A stretch of 40,096 bases of DNA from a bacterium (GTDB taxonomy: Bacteria > Verrucomicrobiota > Kiritimatiellia > RFP12 > UBA1067), in contig JANYBJ010000315.1 in the NCBI GenBank assembly GCA_025360845.1, positions 1-40,096 on the forward strand. The letters are read 5' to 3'. Position 1 is the stretch's first letter, and the number at the start of each line of letters is the position of its first letter. The notes under the pieces were generated by a model, which saw only the letters and a program-made list of their open reading frames with translations, did not search any database and was not told where the DNA came from. The position numbers were made by a program, and so were the translations under genes. Positions 1 through 8,747 of the stretch are shown here, piece by piece.

Positions 1-176
1 AGTTTCATCGGCACATTCGGAAGACGCAGTTTCATTCGTGACAGGAGAACGGCCAGCTCCTTTTCCGGTCTTGTTACGACACGGAGCTTGACGGTCTGCC
101 CTTGCCTGGTCGGCATGTGGATGTCCATGGAATGGATCTGCGTCTTCCGAATGTGCCGATGAAACTGGAAATGTAG
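1..176. mobile_element. Possible insertion-sequence remnant with a 29-bp inverted repeat
   Basis: Bases 1-29 are the exact reverse complement of bases 138-166. The minus strand is open from about base 176 to the window edge. Between about base 128 and base 1 it encodes a tail containing LRVVTRPEKELAVLLSRM followed by LRLPNVPMK, which resembles the C-terminal end of DDE transposases of the IS1634/IS4 type. The second copy of the repeat, on the plus strand, encodes the same LRLPNVPMK and then reaches a TAG stop. This suggests an inverted duplication of a transposase tail. It could also be an assembly fold-back if the contig begins here. The family assignment is by eye and weak. Confidence 0.3.
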
Positions 177-328
177 TCAAGACTTTTGAGGTCGTTTTGT
201 TGATCTCCAACGACTTGCGACCTCAATTACCGCCCAACTGGCGAACTCGGGTTAGCAGGGTGGACTCAGGGCGGTCAAGGTGTGAAAGCCAAGTTGCCTC
301 CCCCGAAAGGAGTCCAACGCTCAACGCC

Positions 329-364
329 CAACGTTCACCTCTGAAGTGAAACACTTGAACGTTG
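329..364. repeat. Intergenic inverted repeat (9-bp arms)
   Basis: CAACGTTCA at 329-337 is exactly complementary to TGAACGTTG at 356-364, with an 18-base spacer. The surroundings hold further variants (CAACGCTCAACGCCCAACG), so this looks like degenerate intergenic repeat sequence. It lies downstream of hipA on the minus strand but has no T-tract that would make it a clear terminator. Bases 1-400 otherwise contain no supportable gene apart from the transposase-like tail. Confidence 0.5.
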
Positions 365-400
365 AAAGTTCATGTCCAGTTTGATTTAGGATTGACACCT

Positions 401-1597
401 TTACTTGGCAATCGCCTTCGCCATCCGTTCCCACGTCGACTTTCGTACCCCGCACGATCGCGCGAAAACCGGCCATTTGTTCACCGCATCGCGCACCTCG
501 TCCATGATCTTTCTGGCGTTCTTTGCGTCGAGGCCCGCACCCTCTGCCACACGAAGCAAGTGTTCCTGACCCGGCGAGCGTCCCTCACCGCAGACCGAGG
601 TCGTATGTTCGCCACCGGGTCCTTCCGCAAAGGTCAGATCAAAGCCCGGCGAAAGCAGCCAGCCCTTTCCCGGCTTGTAAAGAAAGGCGAAATTCTTAGC
701 ATGGTCATCGCGGTTGTGCGCCAGCACATTGAACACCATCAGCCGGAAGGTTTTGCGCACTTCAACCTGGCTTCCCGTCAGGAGGCGCGCCACCTTGTGG
801 ACATCCTGGTAGTCGAGACACGGCACGCGAAAATCCGCGCCGATCAGATTTCCCAGACTGTGCATGTGGATGCGGCGGCCCTCTTCACGGTCAAATCGCC
901 TGACCCCAAAAAAACGTCCCTCGCGGATCACGAACAGCCGGTGTTCGGGAAACTCGATTCCCGCAGCCTGCGCCATGCGGGCGTACGCTTCCTCGACCGC
1001 TCCCGTGTCCGGTGCATCGCTTTTTGCGAAGAATTTGACTAGCCACGGTTCGTATCCTTCGGGGTAGGGTTCCGGTCCGGTCACGAGACCATCGCCGCAA
1101 ACCCCGACCAAGACTTTCGGACGCGCCCCGCCAGGCGAACCTCCGGCTCGCAGCAGTTCCGGCAGAACAACGCCGGCTTCGCCTTCCAACACCGCCCGCG
1201 CATCCCGCGCCAAGCGTCCGAGGCTGAACCCGTCCACCGGAGTGTTCGCCGCTTGCGATGGCGGATGGAACGAGAGCGCTCCCATGGCCTGCTCCCCCAT
1301 CCACGCCAGCCGGTCCAACTCGGTGAACGCGGCAGGCGAGCCACCTCGCTGGCGTAGAAACCGGTCCATCAAAAGGCGTCCCCACCCGTCCGGCAGCGCG
1401 TCATCGAACACGCCCGGCAGCCGTTGGAAGGTCTGCAAGCCCGGCACCACCGGCAACTTGAACGGCGAGAGCGGAAATCCCTGCGCAATAAACGATTCGG
1501 CGAATTCGAAGAAGAAGCGCCCGCGGTCTTCCGCCAACTCGCCCACATCGAACGACTGCGCCGGCTCCGAGTGACACCGCACCCGCAGCCGTTTCAT
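401..1597 (-). CDS. hipA: HipA-family serine/threonine kinase toxin
   Basis: This is the toxin of a type II toxin-antitoxin system. HipA kinases phosphorylate translation-related targets such as glutamyl-tRNA synthetase and cause growth arrest or persistence. The 398-residue protein has the N-terminal HipA couple domain (FQRLPGVFDDALPDGWG). It also has the ATP-binding segment GGSPGGARPKVLV, the catalytic-loop motif HNRDDHAKNF with the likely catalytic Asp at residue 297, and a following SPGFDLTF segment that supplies the metal-binding Asp. The length is within the usual range. The start overlaps the hipB stop in an ATGA, so translation is probably coupled. The target is not visible from sequence, and HipA relatives differ in substrate. 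Confidence 0.9.
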   Translation of the reverse strand: MKRLRVRCHSEPAQSFDVGELAEDRGRFFFEFAESFIAQGFPLSPFKLPVVPGLQTFQRLPGVFDDALPDGWGRLLMDRFLRQRGGSPAAFTELDRLAWMGEQAMGALSFHPPSQAANTPVDGFSLGRLARDARAVLEGEAGVVLPELLRAGGSPGGARPKVLVGVCGDGLVTGPEPYPEGYEPWLVKFFAKSDAPDTGAVEEAYARMAQAAGIEFPEHRLFVIREGRFFGVRRFDREEGRRIHMHSLGNLIGADFRVPCLDYQDVHKVARLLTGSQVEVRKTFRLMVFNVLAHNRDDHAKNFAFLYKPGKGWLLSPGFDLTFAEGPGGEHTTSVCGEGRSPGQEHLLRVAEGAGLDAKNARKIMDEVRDAVNKWPVFARSCGVRKSTWERMAKAIAK

Positions 1598-1899
1598 CGC
1601 ACACCCCTCTTCGGCAGGGGACGGTTCAACTGCCGATCCAGTTCATCCATGCTCTGCGCCGGAGGCGGTTCCAGCAGACCTTCGAACTCTGCCAGTCGCC
1701 CCAGGGACAGCGCGACCCGCAAAACGAGTTCCAGCGAAGCCTGCCCCGTCTGCTCAAACCGTTTCAGCGACGCCTCGGTGACGCCGGCACGCTCTGCCAG
1801 CGTCGCCCGTTTCCACCCGGCGGACAACCGCCGCGCCTTGGCCTTGGCACCCAATTTCACGGCGCATTCTTCCGGCAAGACTTTGTCTAAATAATTCAT
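1594..1899 (-). CDS. hipB: HipB-like helix-turn-helix antitoxin
   Basis: This small 101-residue protein directly precedes and overlaps hipA by 4 bases, the classic hipBA order. It contains an XRE-type helix-turn-helix (ATLAERAGVTEASLKRFEQT, roughly residues 33-52). HipB proteins neutralise HipA and repress their own operon. The chosen ATG at 1899 lies only a few bases downstream of a good -10 box and has no clear Shine-Dalgarno sequence, so the mRNA may be leaderless. The C-terminal region (PPPAQSMDELDRQL) is probably the flexible tail that contacts the toxin; this is inferred from the family. Confidence 0.85.
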   Translation of the reverse strand: MNYLDKVLPEECAVKLGAKAKARRLSAGWKRATLAERAGVTEASLKRFEQTGQASLELVLRVALSLGRLAEFEGLLEPPPAQSMDELDRQLNRPLPKRGVR

Positions 1900-1907
1900 A
1901 TGGATAA

Positions 1908-1936
1908 AATATAGCCTTTAATTTGCATAATATCAA
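1908..1936 (-). promoter_or_regulatory. Predicted sigma-70 promoter of hipBA
   Basis: Read on the minus strand, TTGATA (1936-1931) and TATATT (1913-1908) are separated by exactly 17 bases in an AT-rich stretch. Initiation about 7 bases downstream falls at about 1901, two bases before the hipB ATG. Autorepression by HipB at this site is expected from the family. Confidence 0.65.
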
Positions 1937-1982
1937 TAGTAAAGGAAATATATTATCTTTTGTCTAAAAGCCACCCGCTGGT

Positions 1983-4082
1983 TCAGGAGCGGGCTTTGGC
2001 CCGATAGGGTTCGAGCACGGTGGGCTTGGTCTGCTCTTTGAGACGCGCCGCCTCGCAGGCCTGCCGGTAGAGTTCCCCCTGGCTGCGGAAAGGCGACTTG
2101 CCCTTCTCGACCCGTTCGTACGCGCCGTCGGGAAGCAGGCGGCTGGCCTTCTGATTGTCTTTGAAGTAGCATTTCAGGATCTTCAGCATCTGTCGCCGCG
2201 CCTCTTTGTCGAGGACCGGGATCATCAGCTCGATGCGGCGGTCGAGATTGCGCGGCATCCAGTCGGCGCTCGCCATGTAAACCTTTTCGCTGCCGCCGTT
2301 GTAGAAGGCGCAGATGCGGGAGTGCTCCAGATAGCGGTCGATGATGCTGATCACCGTGATGTTCTCGCTCAGCCCCTTCACGCCCGGACGCAGGCAGCAG
2401 ACGCCGCGCACATTGAGCTGAACCTTGACGCCCGCCTGTGACGCCTGATACAGGTGCTCGATCATCTCCGCGTCGGTCAGGGTGTTCACCTTGATCGTGA
2501 CCGCCGCTTTCTCGCCGGCTTTCGCGCGGGCGGTCTCGACATCGATCAGCTCCAGCAGGGTGCTGCGGAGGTTGAAGGGCGACATGCGCAAAAGGTGCAG
2601 CGTCTGCGGTTGCGAATAGCCTGCCACCGCGTTGAAGAACGCCGCCGCGTCGTGTCCGAGTTGCACATCGCTCGTGAAGTAGCCGAGATCGCTGTAGAGT
2701 TTCGCCGTCGTCTCGTTGTAGTTGCCGGTCGCGAAATGGATGTAGCGTACGATGCCCTGCGGTTCGCGCCGCACGATCAGGCAGACCTTGGCGTGTGTTT
2801 TCAGGTTGCGGACGCCATAGATCACCTCCACGCCCGCCTGTTCGAGACGGTGCGCCTGCGTGATGTTGCGGGCCTCGTCGAAGCGGGCCTTCAGTTCAAT
2901 CAGCACGGTCACATGCTTGCCGCGCTGCGCGGCGCGGATCAGCGCCTCCACGATGGCGCTGTCGCTGGCCGTCCGGTAAAGCACCTGCTTGATCGCGAGC
3001 ACGGCCGGATCGTCTGCGGCGTCCTCAACGAGCTTGATCACCGGATCGAAACTCTCGTACGGCAAGTGAAGTAGGAGGCCCTGCGCCGCGAGCTGCGGAA
3101 AAATACTCTCTTTCAGATCGATCAGCGGCGAGGGCTGCGGAGACCACGGCGGATCTTTCAGCGCCTCAAAGCCCTCGACGAAAGCCAGCTTCATGAAGGC
3201 GCGCAAGGCCAAAGGCCCGTCGATCGGATAGATGTCGTTGCGGTCCAACTCGAAGAGGCGCGTCAGGAAAGAGGTCAGTTGACGCGACGCCCGACGCCCG
3301 ATCTCCATCCGGAGACACGCCGTCTCCTTGCGCTCGTCGAGCAGTTCCTGCATGCCGGTCATCAGGTCGGGTGCGAGATCTTCGCGCAACTCGATATCGG
3401 CGTTGCGCGTGACCCGGAACGGCACGCACTCGAGCACCTCGCACCCGTCGAACCAGCGCCCGATCCACTCGGCGACCGCATCCTCCAACAAGACGACGGC
3501 GAGGCCTCCAGGCGAGGGCAGGCGGAGGAAGCGGTTCACATTCGGTCCCAGCGGAATCAGCGCAAAACGTTCCTCCTGTGAGCCGGACGCCGGCGCGAGC
3601 CGCACCGCCATGTGCAGGAGCAGGTTTGCCGGACGGTAGGGACGCCCCTCGACCAGCGACACCGGCGTCAGGATCGACAGGACGTCGTCCTCAAACGTTC
3701 GCAGCAGGATCTTGCGCTGCGCCTCGTTGACCGACGACACCGGCTGGATCTGGAACCCGTTGTCGAACAACTCCCCCCGCAGTTTCCGATAGAGGGCGGA
3801 TTGGTCGGCCGCCATCTTACGGATGCGGCGCGTGACCGCCTGAATCTGTTGCCGCACGGTCAAACCGGAGAGGTCGCGTGCCTTGTGCCCCTCGTTCATC
3901 AGCAGGTCCAGCCCGCCGACGCGCACCATGTAGAACTCGTCGAGGTTGGACGCCGTAATGGCCAGAAACTTCAGGCGCTCCAACAGCGGATTGTCCTGAT
4001 TCAGGCCCTCATCGAGCACGCGCTGGTTGAAGGCGAGCCAACTCAATTCGCGGTTGAAATAGCGGTCTGTAATGGGTTTCAT
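1983..4082 (-). CDS. ppk1: Polyphosphate kinase 1
   Basis: Catalyses reversible transfer of the ATP gamma-phosphate to inorganic polyphosphate, a phosphate and energy store and stress factor. The 699-residue length is typical of PPK1. The N-terminal domain begins with the family signature YFNRELSWLAFNQRVL. The phosphorylated histidine is in LKTHAKVCLI (His430) and the second active-site histidine in YLEHSRICAF (His587), matching E. coli His435 and His592 in context. HFATGNYNETTAKLYSDLGY is the conserved stretch between them. The ATG at 4082 lies 18 bases after the stop of the upstream ppx/gppA-type gene, so the two are probably co-transcribed, pairing polyphosphate synthesis with degradation. 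Confidence 0.97.
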   Translation of the reverse strand: MKPITDRYFNRELSWLAFNQRVLDEGLNQDNPLLERLKFLAITASNLDEFYMVRVGGLDLLMNEGHKARDLSGLTVRQQIQAVTRRIRKMAADQSALYRKLRGELFDNGFQIQPVSSVNEAQRKILLRTFEDDVLSILTPVSLVEGRPYRPANLLLHMAVRLAPASGSQEERFALIPLGPNVNRFLRLPSPGGLAVVLLEDAVAEWIGRWFDGCEVLECVPFRVTRNADIELREDLAPDLMTGMQELLDERKETACLRMEIGRRASRQLTSFLTRLFELDRNDIYPIDGPLALRAFMKLAFVEGFEALKDPPWSPQPSPLIDLKESIFPQLAAQGLLLHLPYESFDPVIKLVEDAADDPAVLAIKQVLYRTASDSAIVEALIRAAQRGKHVTVLIELKARFDEARNITQAHRLEQAGVEVIYGVRNLKTHAKVCLIVRREPQGIVRYIHFATGNYNETTAKLYSDLGYFTSDVQLGHDAAAFFNAVAGYSQPQTLHLLRMSPFNLRSTLLELIDVETARAKAGEKAAVTIKVNTLTDAEMIEHLYQASQAGVKVQLNVRGVCCLRPGVKGLSENITVISIIDRYLEHSRICAFYNGGSEKVYMASADWMPRNLDRRIELMIPVLDKEARRQMLKILKCYFKDNQKASRLLPDGAYERVEKGKSPFRSQGELYRQACEAARLKEQTKPTVLEPYRAKARS

Positions 4083-4100
4083 AGGAATTCTGAGCCCTCT

Positions 4101-5678
4101 TTAAGGATTGCGGATCAGGCACCGCCGCCCGTAGATCTGCTCGAACAGATCGCCTTTCTCGGCCAGCGCGAGCTGCTCCGCGCTGATGTCCACGGGCTGC
4201 GCCGGAATGCAGGTCAGAATCTCGTCCTGCAGGTCAAACCGGATCTCGCCGAGGCTCTGGTCATGCACGCGGTCGAACGCGTCGGCCACGCGCAGGAGCG
4301 CGGCCAGCTTGCAGACCACCAGACGGTCCTCGTGCGGAAGCGCCATATAATCCGGATGGGTCGGTTGCGGCGCGGCCTTGCGGTGGTAACGCGCCACCAG
4401 CGCGATGAGGTTGATGACGCGGGCGTTCAGCCCCGGAAACTCGGTGTGCTGGATGATGTACATCGAGTGCTTGTGGTGGCCGCGCGTGTTGATGAACACG
4501 CCGATGTCGTGCAGCCACGCCGCCACCTCAAGGATGAGGCGGTGCAGCGGCGTGCCGCGGTGTTCGGCCTGCACCAGGTCGAACAGGCGCGTGGAGAGCT
4601 TCGCCACTTGGCGCGCGTGGCGCACGTCGTGGCGGTATTTCAGCCCCGTCTCCGCCGCGATCCGCAAAATGTGGTGGCTCATGCGCGGGTCCCACGCCAA
4701 GCCCTCGACCGCTTCGATGACCAGCCCGTCGCAGAAGGACATGCCGCCGACATAGACCGTTATGAGCGAGAGCGCCTTCGCGATGCGCAGCGCGATCATC
4801 AGCGCCGGACCGAGCGTTTCCGCGTCCGGATAGGCAAGCTGCTCTCTCCGCGCCAACTCGTCGATCGGCTGCGCGATCACCTCTTGCACCAACTTGGCGA
4901 AGGTGGCCACCGGAATCGCCGCCAGCCTCTCCCCTTTCCACTTCGCGAGAATGCGCGAGGCGGCGAACCTCATCTCGCGCCCCAGCAACACCAGTTTGAG
5001 GGAGTCCAGGTTCCGAATGTTCTGCGACAGGTTCAGTTCCATCTCTTTGGCGCGGCCTTCGGCCATTTCGGTCATGCGCGTATCGGGAATGCCCGACTCC
5101 TGCAACTGGTGGCGGATGCGCAGCGAGCCGTTATTGTAGGTCTGCGCGAAGCGGATCTCGCGGTGATCCACGTAGAGCACCTCGGTGGTCAGGCCGCCGA
5201 TCTCCATGACGCAGTACGCGGCCGTGTCGGCCTTCTTGTCCTTGGCGAGGACCGGCTGGAGCGCGAGGTGGTGATAATAGCCGACCTCGCTGATATCCAG
5301 CACGTTCAGGCGAAGGCCGGTCGCAACCGAAAGCCGGTCGATGAACGCATCGCAGTTTTCCGCCTCGCGCACGGCTGCCGTCGCGGTGACCTGCACGGTC
5401 TCCAGCGGAACGCCATACTCGTTGAGCAGGTTCTGATAACTGCGCAGGATCGACACGCACTTTTCGATGGTGGCGTTGCTGATCCGTCTGGAGGCCACCA
5501 CCTCGCGTCCGATCGCCACCGACTGCACGACGCGCTCGAGAATCGTGAACGCGCCCTCGCCCTTGCCTTCCGCGATGGTCATACGGATGAAGGTCGAGCC
5601 GATGTCCATCACCCCCACCGGCGCATGGACCGGCAGGCTTTTCTTTTCATTTCTTTTCACCGTTGGTTCACCTCGCAT
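4101..5678 (-). CDS. ppx: Ppx/GppA exopolyphosphatase with C-terminal HD domain
   Basis: Members of this family release terminal phosphate from polyphosphate or hydrolyse pppGpp. The 525-residue protein has the actin-like ASKHA phosphate-binding start GVMDIGSTFIRMTIAEG and a second phosphate loop MEIGGLTTEVLYV. The C-terminal half has an HD-type fold (AAWLHDIGVFINTRGHHKHS), as in long Ppx proteins. It is upstream of ppk1 with an 18-base gap, which supports an exopolyphosphatase role, but GppA activity cannot be excluded. The ATG at 5678 is the longest reasonable start. The basic VKRNEKK stretch just after it leaves a start a few codons later possible. Confidence 0.9.
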   Translation of the reverse strand: MRGEPTVKRNEKKSLPVHAPVGVMDIGSTFIRMTIAEGKGEGAFTILERVVQSVAIGREVVASRRISNATIEKCVSILRSYQNLLNEYGVPLETVQVTATAAVREAENCDAFIDRLSVATGLRLNVLDISEVGYYHHLALQPVLAKDKKADTAAYCVMEIGGLTTEVLYVDHREIRFAQTYNNGSLRIRHQLQESGIPDTRMTEMAEGRAKEMELNLSQNIRNLDSLKLVLLGREMRFAASRILAKWKGERLAAIPVATFAKLVQEVIAQPIDELARREQLAYPDAETLGPALMIALRIAKALSLITVYVGGMSFCDGLVIEAVEGLAWDPRMSHHILRIAAETGLKYRHDVRHARQVAKLSTRLFDLVQAEHRGTPLHRLILEVAAWLHDIGVFINTRGHHKHSMYIIQHTEFPGLNARVINLIALVARYHRKAAPQPTHPDYMALPHEDRLVVCKLAALLRVADAFDRVHDQSLGEIRFDLQDEILTCIPAQPVDISAEQLALAEKGDLFEQIYGRRCLIRNP

Positions 5679-5802
5679 CGTCCGTCAACATACCTGCGGC
5701 GTGTTAGGAAACCATGAGCGCGCACGACAGCAAGAAACTCCTCACGGCGACGACTCATGCAAGAAATCGGGAGAGACTCCGTTTGTGTGCCCGTAAGGGC
5801 CT

Positions 5803-6960
5803 TCACTCCACGCCGTGGATTCCAAGGCAGGTGCCGACCCGCGCGGCGGCGTGCAGCCACTCGTGGCCCGCAGGCACGCGGCGCACAACCCCTGCCACCT
5901 CGTCGAGCGGCACCGGGACGCAGGCGTCGCCCTTGACCCCTACCATCACGTTGAAATGCCGGCTCGCGAGCAGCTCGCCCGCCGTGGTGCCGAGCCGGGT
6001 GCAGAGCAGGCGGTCCGTCGGCGTCGGCGTGCCGCCGCGCTGCACATGCCCCAGCGACGTGGTGCGAGCCTCAATGCCCGTAAGCTCCTGAAGTTCGCGT
6101 GCAAGACGGTTCACCTTGGGCTCCCTGATCATCAGGTGCCCGCCTTCCTCCCCGTTGGCACTTTCGGCCTTGGCCTGATTTTTCTTTTTCGCCGCTGCCG
6201 GCGCCCTGACGTCGGTTTTCGCGAGTGCGGCGGCCTCTTTGACCGAAAGCGCCCCTTCGGCCATGGCGATGATGGAAAAGCGCTTGCCGCTGTGACGGCG
6301 CGTCAGAATGAAGTCGACCACTTCGTGGATATCATAGGGAATCTCCGGGATCAGGATCACGTCCGCGCCGCCCGCGATGCCCGCGCCCAACGCCAGCCAG
6401 CCGGCCGCGTGGCCCATCAGTTCGCACACGATGATGCGGTGATGGCTCGTGGCCGTCGTGTGCAGGCGGTCGATCGCCTCGGTGGCGATGGAGAGCGCGG
6501 TGTCGAACCCGAAACTGATATCCGTCATGGCGACGTCGTTGTCGATGGTTTTCGGAAGGGTCAGCACGTCGAGCCCGGCGTTTTTATGGAGCTGCCACGC
6601 GTTTTTCTGCGTGCCGTTGCCGCCGAGACAAACCAGACACTCCAGTTGCAACCGCTTGGCGTTTGCGACCGCCACATTGGTCATGTCCATGACCTTGCCG
6701 CCCATGTTCATCTTGTGCGGCTTGTCGCGGCTGGTACCCAACAGGGTGCCTCCGTGCGTGAGGATGCCGCTGACCACCCGGTCCTCAAGCAACATGCTGC
6801 GGTTCTCGACCAGCCCGCGGAAGCCGTCCATGAAGCCAATCACCTGAATGCCGTGATGATGCGCCGACTTGGCCACCGCACGGATAGCCGCATTGAGCCC
6901 CGGGCAGTCACCGCCCGCCGTCAGAATTCCGATACACCGCTTCGTGGTTCTTGTCCTCAT
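5803..6960 (-). CDS. pfkA: 6-phosphofructokinase, mixed-type active site
   Basis: Phosphorylates fructose 6-phosphate in glycolysis. The 385 residues contain the nucleotide-loop start GILTAGGDCPGLNAAIR and the substrate segments PKTIDNDV and LGHVQRGGTPTPTDR. The donor-determining positions are mixed. The usual GGDG motif reads GGNG (113-116), keeping the Gly typical of ATP-dependent enzymes but replacing the Asp with Asn. Lys137 in PKTIDND is the residue seen in pyrophosphate-dependent and group III enzymes. A Lys/Ala-rich insertion (AAAKKKNQAKAE) sits near residue 245. The gene diverges from icd across a shared 154-base promoter region. Family assignment is firm; the phosphoryl donor is not settled. 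Confidence 0.93.
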   Translation of the reverse strand: MRTRTTKRCIGILTAGGDCPGLNAAIRAVAKSAHHHGIQVIGFMDGFRGLVENRSMLLEDRVVSGILTHGGTLLGTSRDKPHKMNMGGKVMDMTNVAVANAKRLQLECLVCLGGNGTQKNAWQLHKNAGLDVLTLPKTIDNDVAMTDISFGFDTALSIATEAIDRLHTTATSHHRIIVCELMGHAAGWLALGAGIAGGADVILIPEIPYDIHEVVDFILTRRHSGKRFSIIAMAEGALSVKEAAALAKTDVRAPAAAKKKNQAKAESANGEEGGHLMIREPKVNRLARELQELTGIEARTTSLGHVQRGGTPTPTDRLLCTRLGTTAGELLASRHFNVMVGVKGDACVPVPLDEVAGVVRRVPAGHEWLHAAARVGTCLGIHGVE

Positions 6961-6969
6961 ATAGCCAAG

Positions 6970-6998
6970 AGTTTAACAGATACTCCCGTTTCGAACAA
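6970..6998 (-). promoter_or_regulatory. Predicted promoter of the phosphofructokinase gene
   Basis: On the minus strand TTGTTC (6998-6993) and TAAACT (6975-6970) are 17 bases apart. The expected start site, near 6963, is about 3 bases before the ATG at 6960. There is no Shine-Dalgarno sequence in that gap, so a leaderless mRNA is implied. Confidence 0.45.
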
Positions 6999-7039
6999 GA
7001 AGGGGCAGAATTCGCATACCCCACCGGATGCTGTTTTAA

Positions 7040-7068
7040 TTGCCAAGCCCCATGTGCTTACCTATAAT
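7040..7068 (+). promoter_or_regulatory. Predicted sigma-70 promoter of icd
   Basis: TTGCCA (7040-7045) and a perfect TATAAT (7063-7068) are separated by 17 bases. The -35 box coincides with the TTG used as the start of the long ORF in the track. That start would therefore lie upstream of transcription, which supports the ATG at 7115 as the real start. Confidence 0.75.
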
Positions 7069-7114
7069 CTCGCGCCATTTCTTTTCACAGCTTAGGACTT
7101 CAGGAGACAACGCA

Positions 7115-8380
7115 ATGGCCTACGACAAGATCACGCTTCCCGCTTTCGGCGACAAGATCACCCTGCGCGCGGACGGAACCCTCAGCGTTCCCGCTCAGCC
7201 GGTCATCCCTTTCATCGAGGGCGACGGTACAGGACCCGACATCACCCGTGCGGCCATGATCGCCTGGGACGCCGCCGTCGAGGCCGCCTACGGCAGCAGC
7301 CGCAAGATCGCCTGGATGGAAGTCTACGCGGGCGAGAAGGCCAACGCCGTCTACGGCCCGAACACCTGGCTGCCGAAAGAGACCCTCGACGCCTGCCGCG
7401 ACTACCTGGTCTCCATCAAGGGCCCGCTCACGACCCCCGTCGGCGGCGGCATCCGCTCGCTCAACGTGGCCCTGCGCCAGGAGCTTGACCTCTATGTCTG
7501 CCTGCGCCCCGTGCGCTGGTTCAAGGGCGTGCCCTCGCCGGTCAAGCGTCCGGACCTCACCGATATGGTGATCTTCCGCGAGAACACCGAGGACATCTAC
7601 GCGGGCATCGAGTGGTTCGCCCAAACCGACGCCGCCAAGAAGGTCGTCGACTTCCTCCGCAACGAGATGGGCGTGAAGAAAATCCGCTTCCCAGAGACCT
7701 CCTCGATCGGCATCAAGCCGGTTTCGGCCGAAGGCTCCAAGCGCCTCGTCAAGGCCGCGATCGACTACGCCATCGCCAACGACCGCAAGAGCGTGACGCT
7801 CGTACACAAGGGCAACATCATGAAGTTCACCGAAGGCGGCTTCCGCGACTGGGGCTACGAGCTCGCCCGCGAGGCCTACGGCGCGCAGCCCATCGACGGC
7901 GGTCCCTGGTGTAAATTCAAGAACCCCAAGACCGGCCGCGAGATCGTGGTCAAGGACTGCATCGCCGACGCCTTCCTGCAGCAGATCCTCACCCGCCCGG
8001 CGGACTACGACGTGATCGCCACGCTCAACCTCAACGGCGACTACATCTCCGACGCCTTGGCGGCCTGCGTGGGCGGCATCGGCATCGCGCCCGGCGGCAA
8101 CATCAACTACACCACCGGCGTGGCCTGCTTCGAGGCGACCCACGGCACGGCTCCCAAATACGCGAACCTCGACAAGGTCAACCCCGGCTCGCTCATCCTC
8201 TCCGGCGAGATGATGCTGCGCTACATGGGCTGGACCGAAGCCGCCGACAAGCTGATCCAGGCGATGGACACCGTGATCGCGGCCAAAACCGTGACTTACG
8301 ATTTCGCCCGCCTGATGGAAGGCGCCGCCGAGGTCTCGTGCAGCGCCTTCGGCAAAGCCCTCGCCGCCGCCATGCGCTGA
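7115..8380 (+). CDS. icd: NADP-dependent isocitrate dehydrogenase
   Basis: Oxidatively decarboxylates isocitrate to 2-oxoglutarate in the TCA cycle. The 421-residue product matches the E. coli-type enzyme throughout. It has the substrate loop [20 protein letters not shown] with Ser115 equivalent to the regulatory Ser113, the metal-binding [13 protein letters not shown], and [12 protein letters not shown], whose Lys-Tyr pair indicates NADP rather than NAD. The ATG at 7115 is chosen because AGGAG lies 8 bases upstream and the promoter occupies the longer ORF's extra 25 codons. A strong terminator follows, so this is a single-gene transcript. No kinase/phosphatase AceK is in the window. Confidence 0.97.
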   Translation: MAYDKITLPAFGDKITLRADGTLSVPAQPVIPFIEGDGTGPDITRAAMIAWDAAVEAAYGSSRKIAWMEVYAGEKANAVYGPNTWLPKETLDACRDYLVSIKGPLTTPVGGGIRSLNVALRQELDLYVCLRPVRWFKGVPSPVKRPDLTDMVIFRENTEDIYAGIEWFAQTDAAKKVVDFLRNEMGVKKIRFPETSSIGIKPVSAEGSKRLVKAAIDYAIANDRKSVTLVHKGNIMKFTEGGFRDWGYELAREAYGAQPIDGGPWCKFKNPKTGREIVVKDCIADAFLQQILTRPADYDVIATLNLNGDYISDALAACVGGIGIAPGGNINYTTGVACFEATHGTAPKYANLDKVNPGSLILSGEMMLRYMGWTEAADKLIQAMDTVIAAKTVTYDFARLMEGAAEVSCSAFGKALAAAMR

Positions 8381-8399
8381 ACTTATCAGCGCCAGCCTT

Positions 8400-8440
8400 G
8401 AACCCTCCCAGCAGAAGACGCAGGGAGGGTTCTTTCTTCA
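8400..8440 (+). terminator. Rho-independent terminator after icd
   Basis: GAACCCTCCC (8400-8409) pairs perfectly with GGGAGGGTTC (8423-8432) around a 13-base loop. It is followed by a T-rich stretch (TTTCTT) 20 bases downstream of the icd stop. Confidence 0.85.
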
Positions 8441-8465
8441 CACCATCGCAATATCGACCAACGGC

Positions 8466-8747
8466 CTATTGCCTTTTGATAAGGCGGTCATATTCCGCAT
8501 GAGCGCCAATCCAGAACCAGAGGATAACCAACCCTTCACCGATCACCTCAACGCCCAACGCTCGGTAGTGGAGGCCTGCCCGCACCGACCAGACGTTTCC
8601 GATTTTCTTGAGGTGCAACGATGGATGCTTGGGATTATCTTTCAGAAGTGTAAATTGCGTATCTGCCGCTTCTCGTACGTGGGATGGCAATCGGTGATAC
8701 AGTGCCCAATAGTCGGGACTGGCAAAATGGGTCAGATGCGTTTGCAT
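8466..8747 (-). CDS. RelE/ParE-like toxin
   Basis: This 93-residue protein has the compact RelE/ParE fold pattern. It has an N-terminal helical part (DYWALYHRLPSHVREAADTQ), HPSLHLKKIGNVWSVRAGLHYRALGV for the core strands with conserved Arg residues, and a basic C-terminus. RelE-type toxins cleave mRNA at the ribosome; ParE types poison gyrase. The sequence resembles the short toxins annotated as cytotoxic translational repressors, so mRNA interference is the better guess. The internal ATG at 8747 is chosen over the longer ORF because it overlaps the antitoxin end by only 16 bases, and the upstream extension is just the antitoxin gene in another frame. Confidence 0.75.
   Translation of the reverse strand: MQTHLTHFASPDYWALYHRLPSHVREAADTQFTLLKDNPKHPSLHLKKIGNVWSVRAGLHYRALGVEVIGEGLVILWFWIGAHAEYDRLIKRQ

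Noticed and set aside
3612-5717. 701-residue plus-strand ORF
   Set aside because: It lies antisense to ppk1 and ppx and is rich in Arg, His, Gln and Asp without family motifs, as expected of a shadow frame in GC-rich coding DNA.
7040-7114. Upstream TTG start for icd
   Set aside because: The TTG is inside the predicted -35 box, and the ATG at 7115 has a proper AGGAG and matches the family N-terminus.
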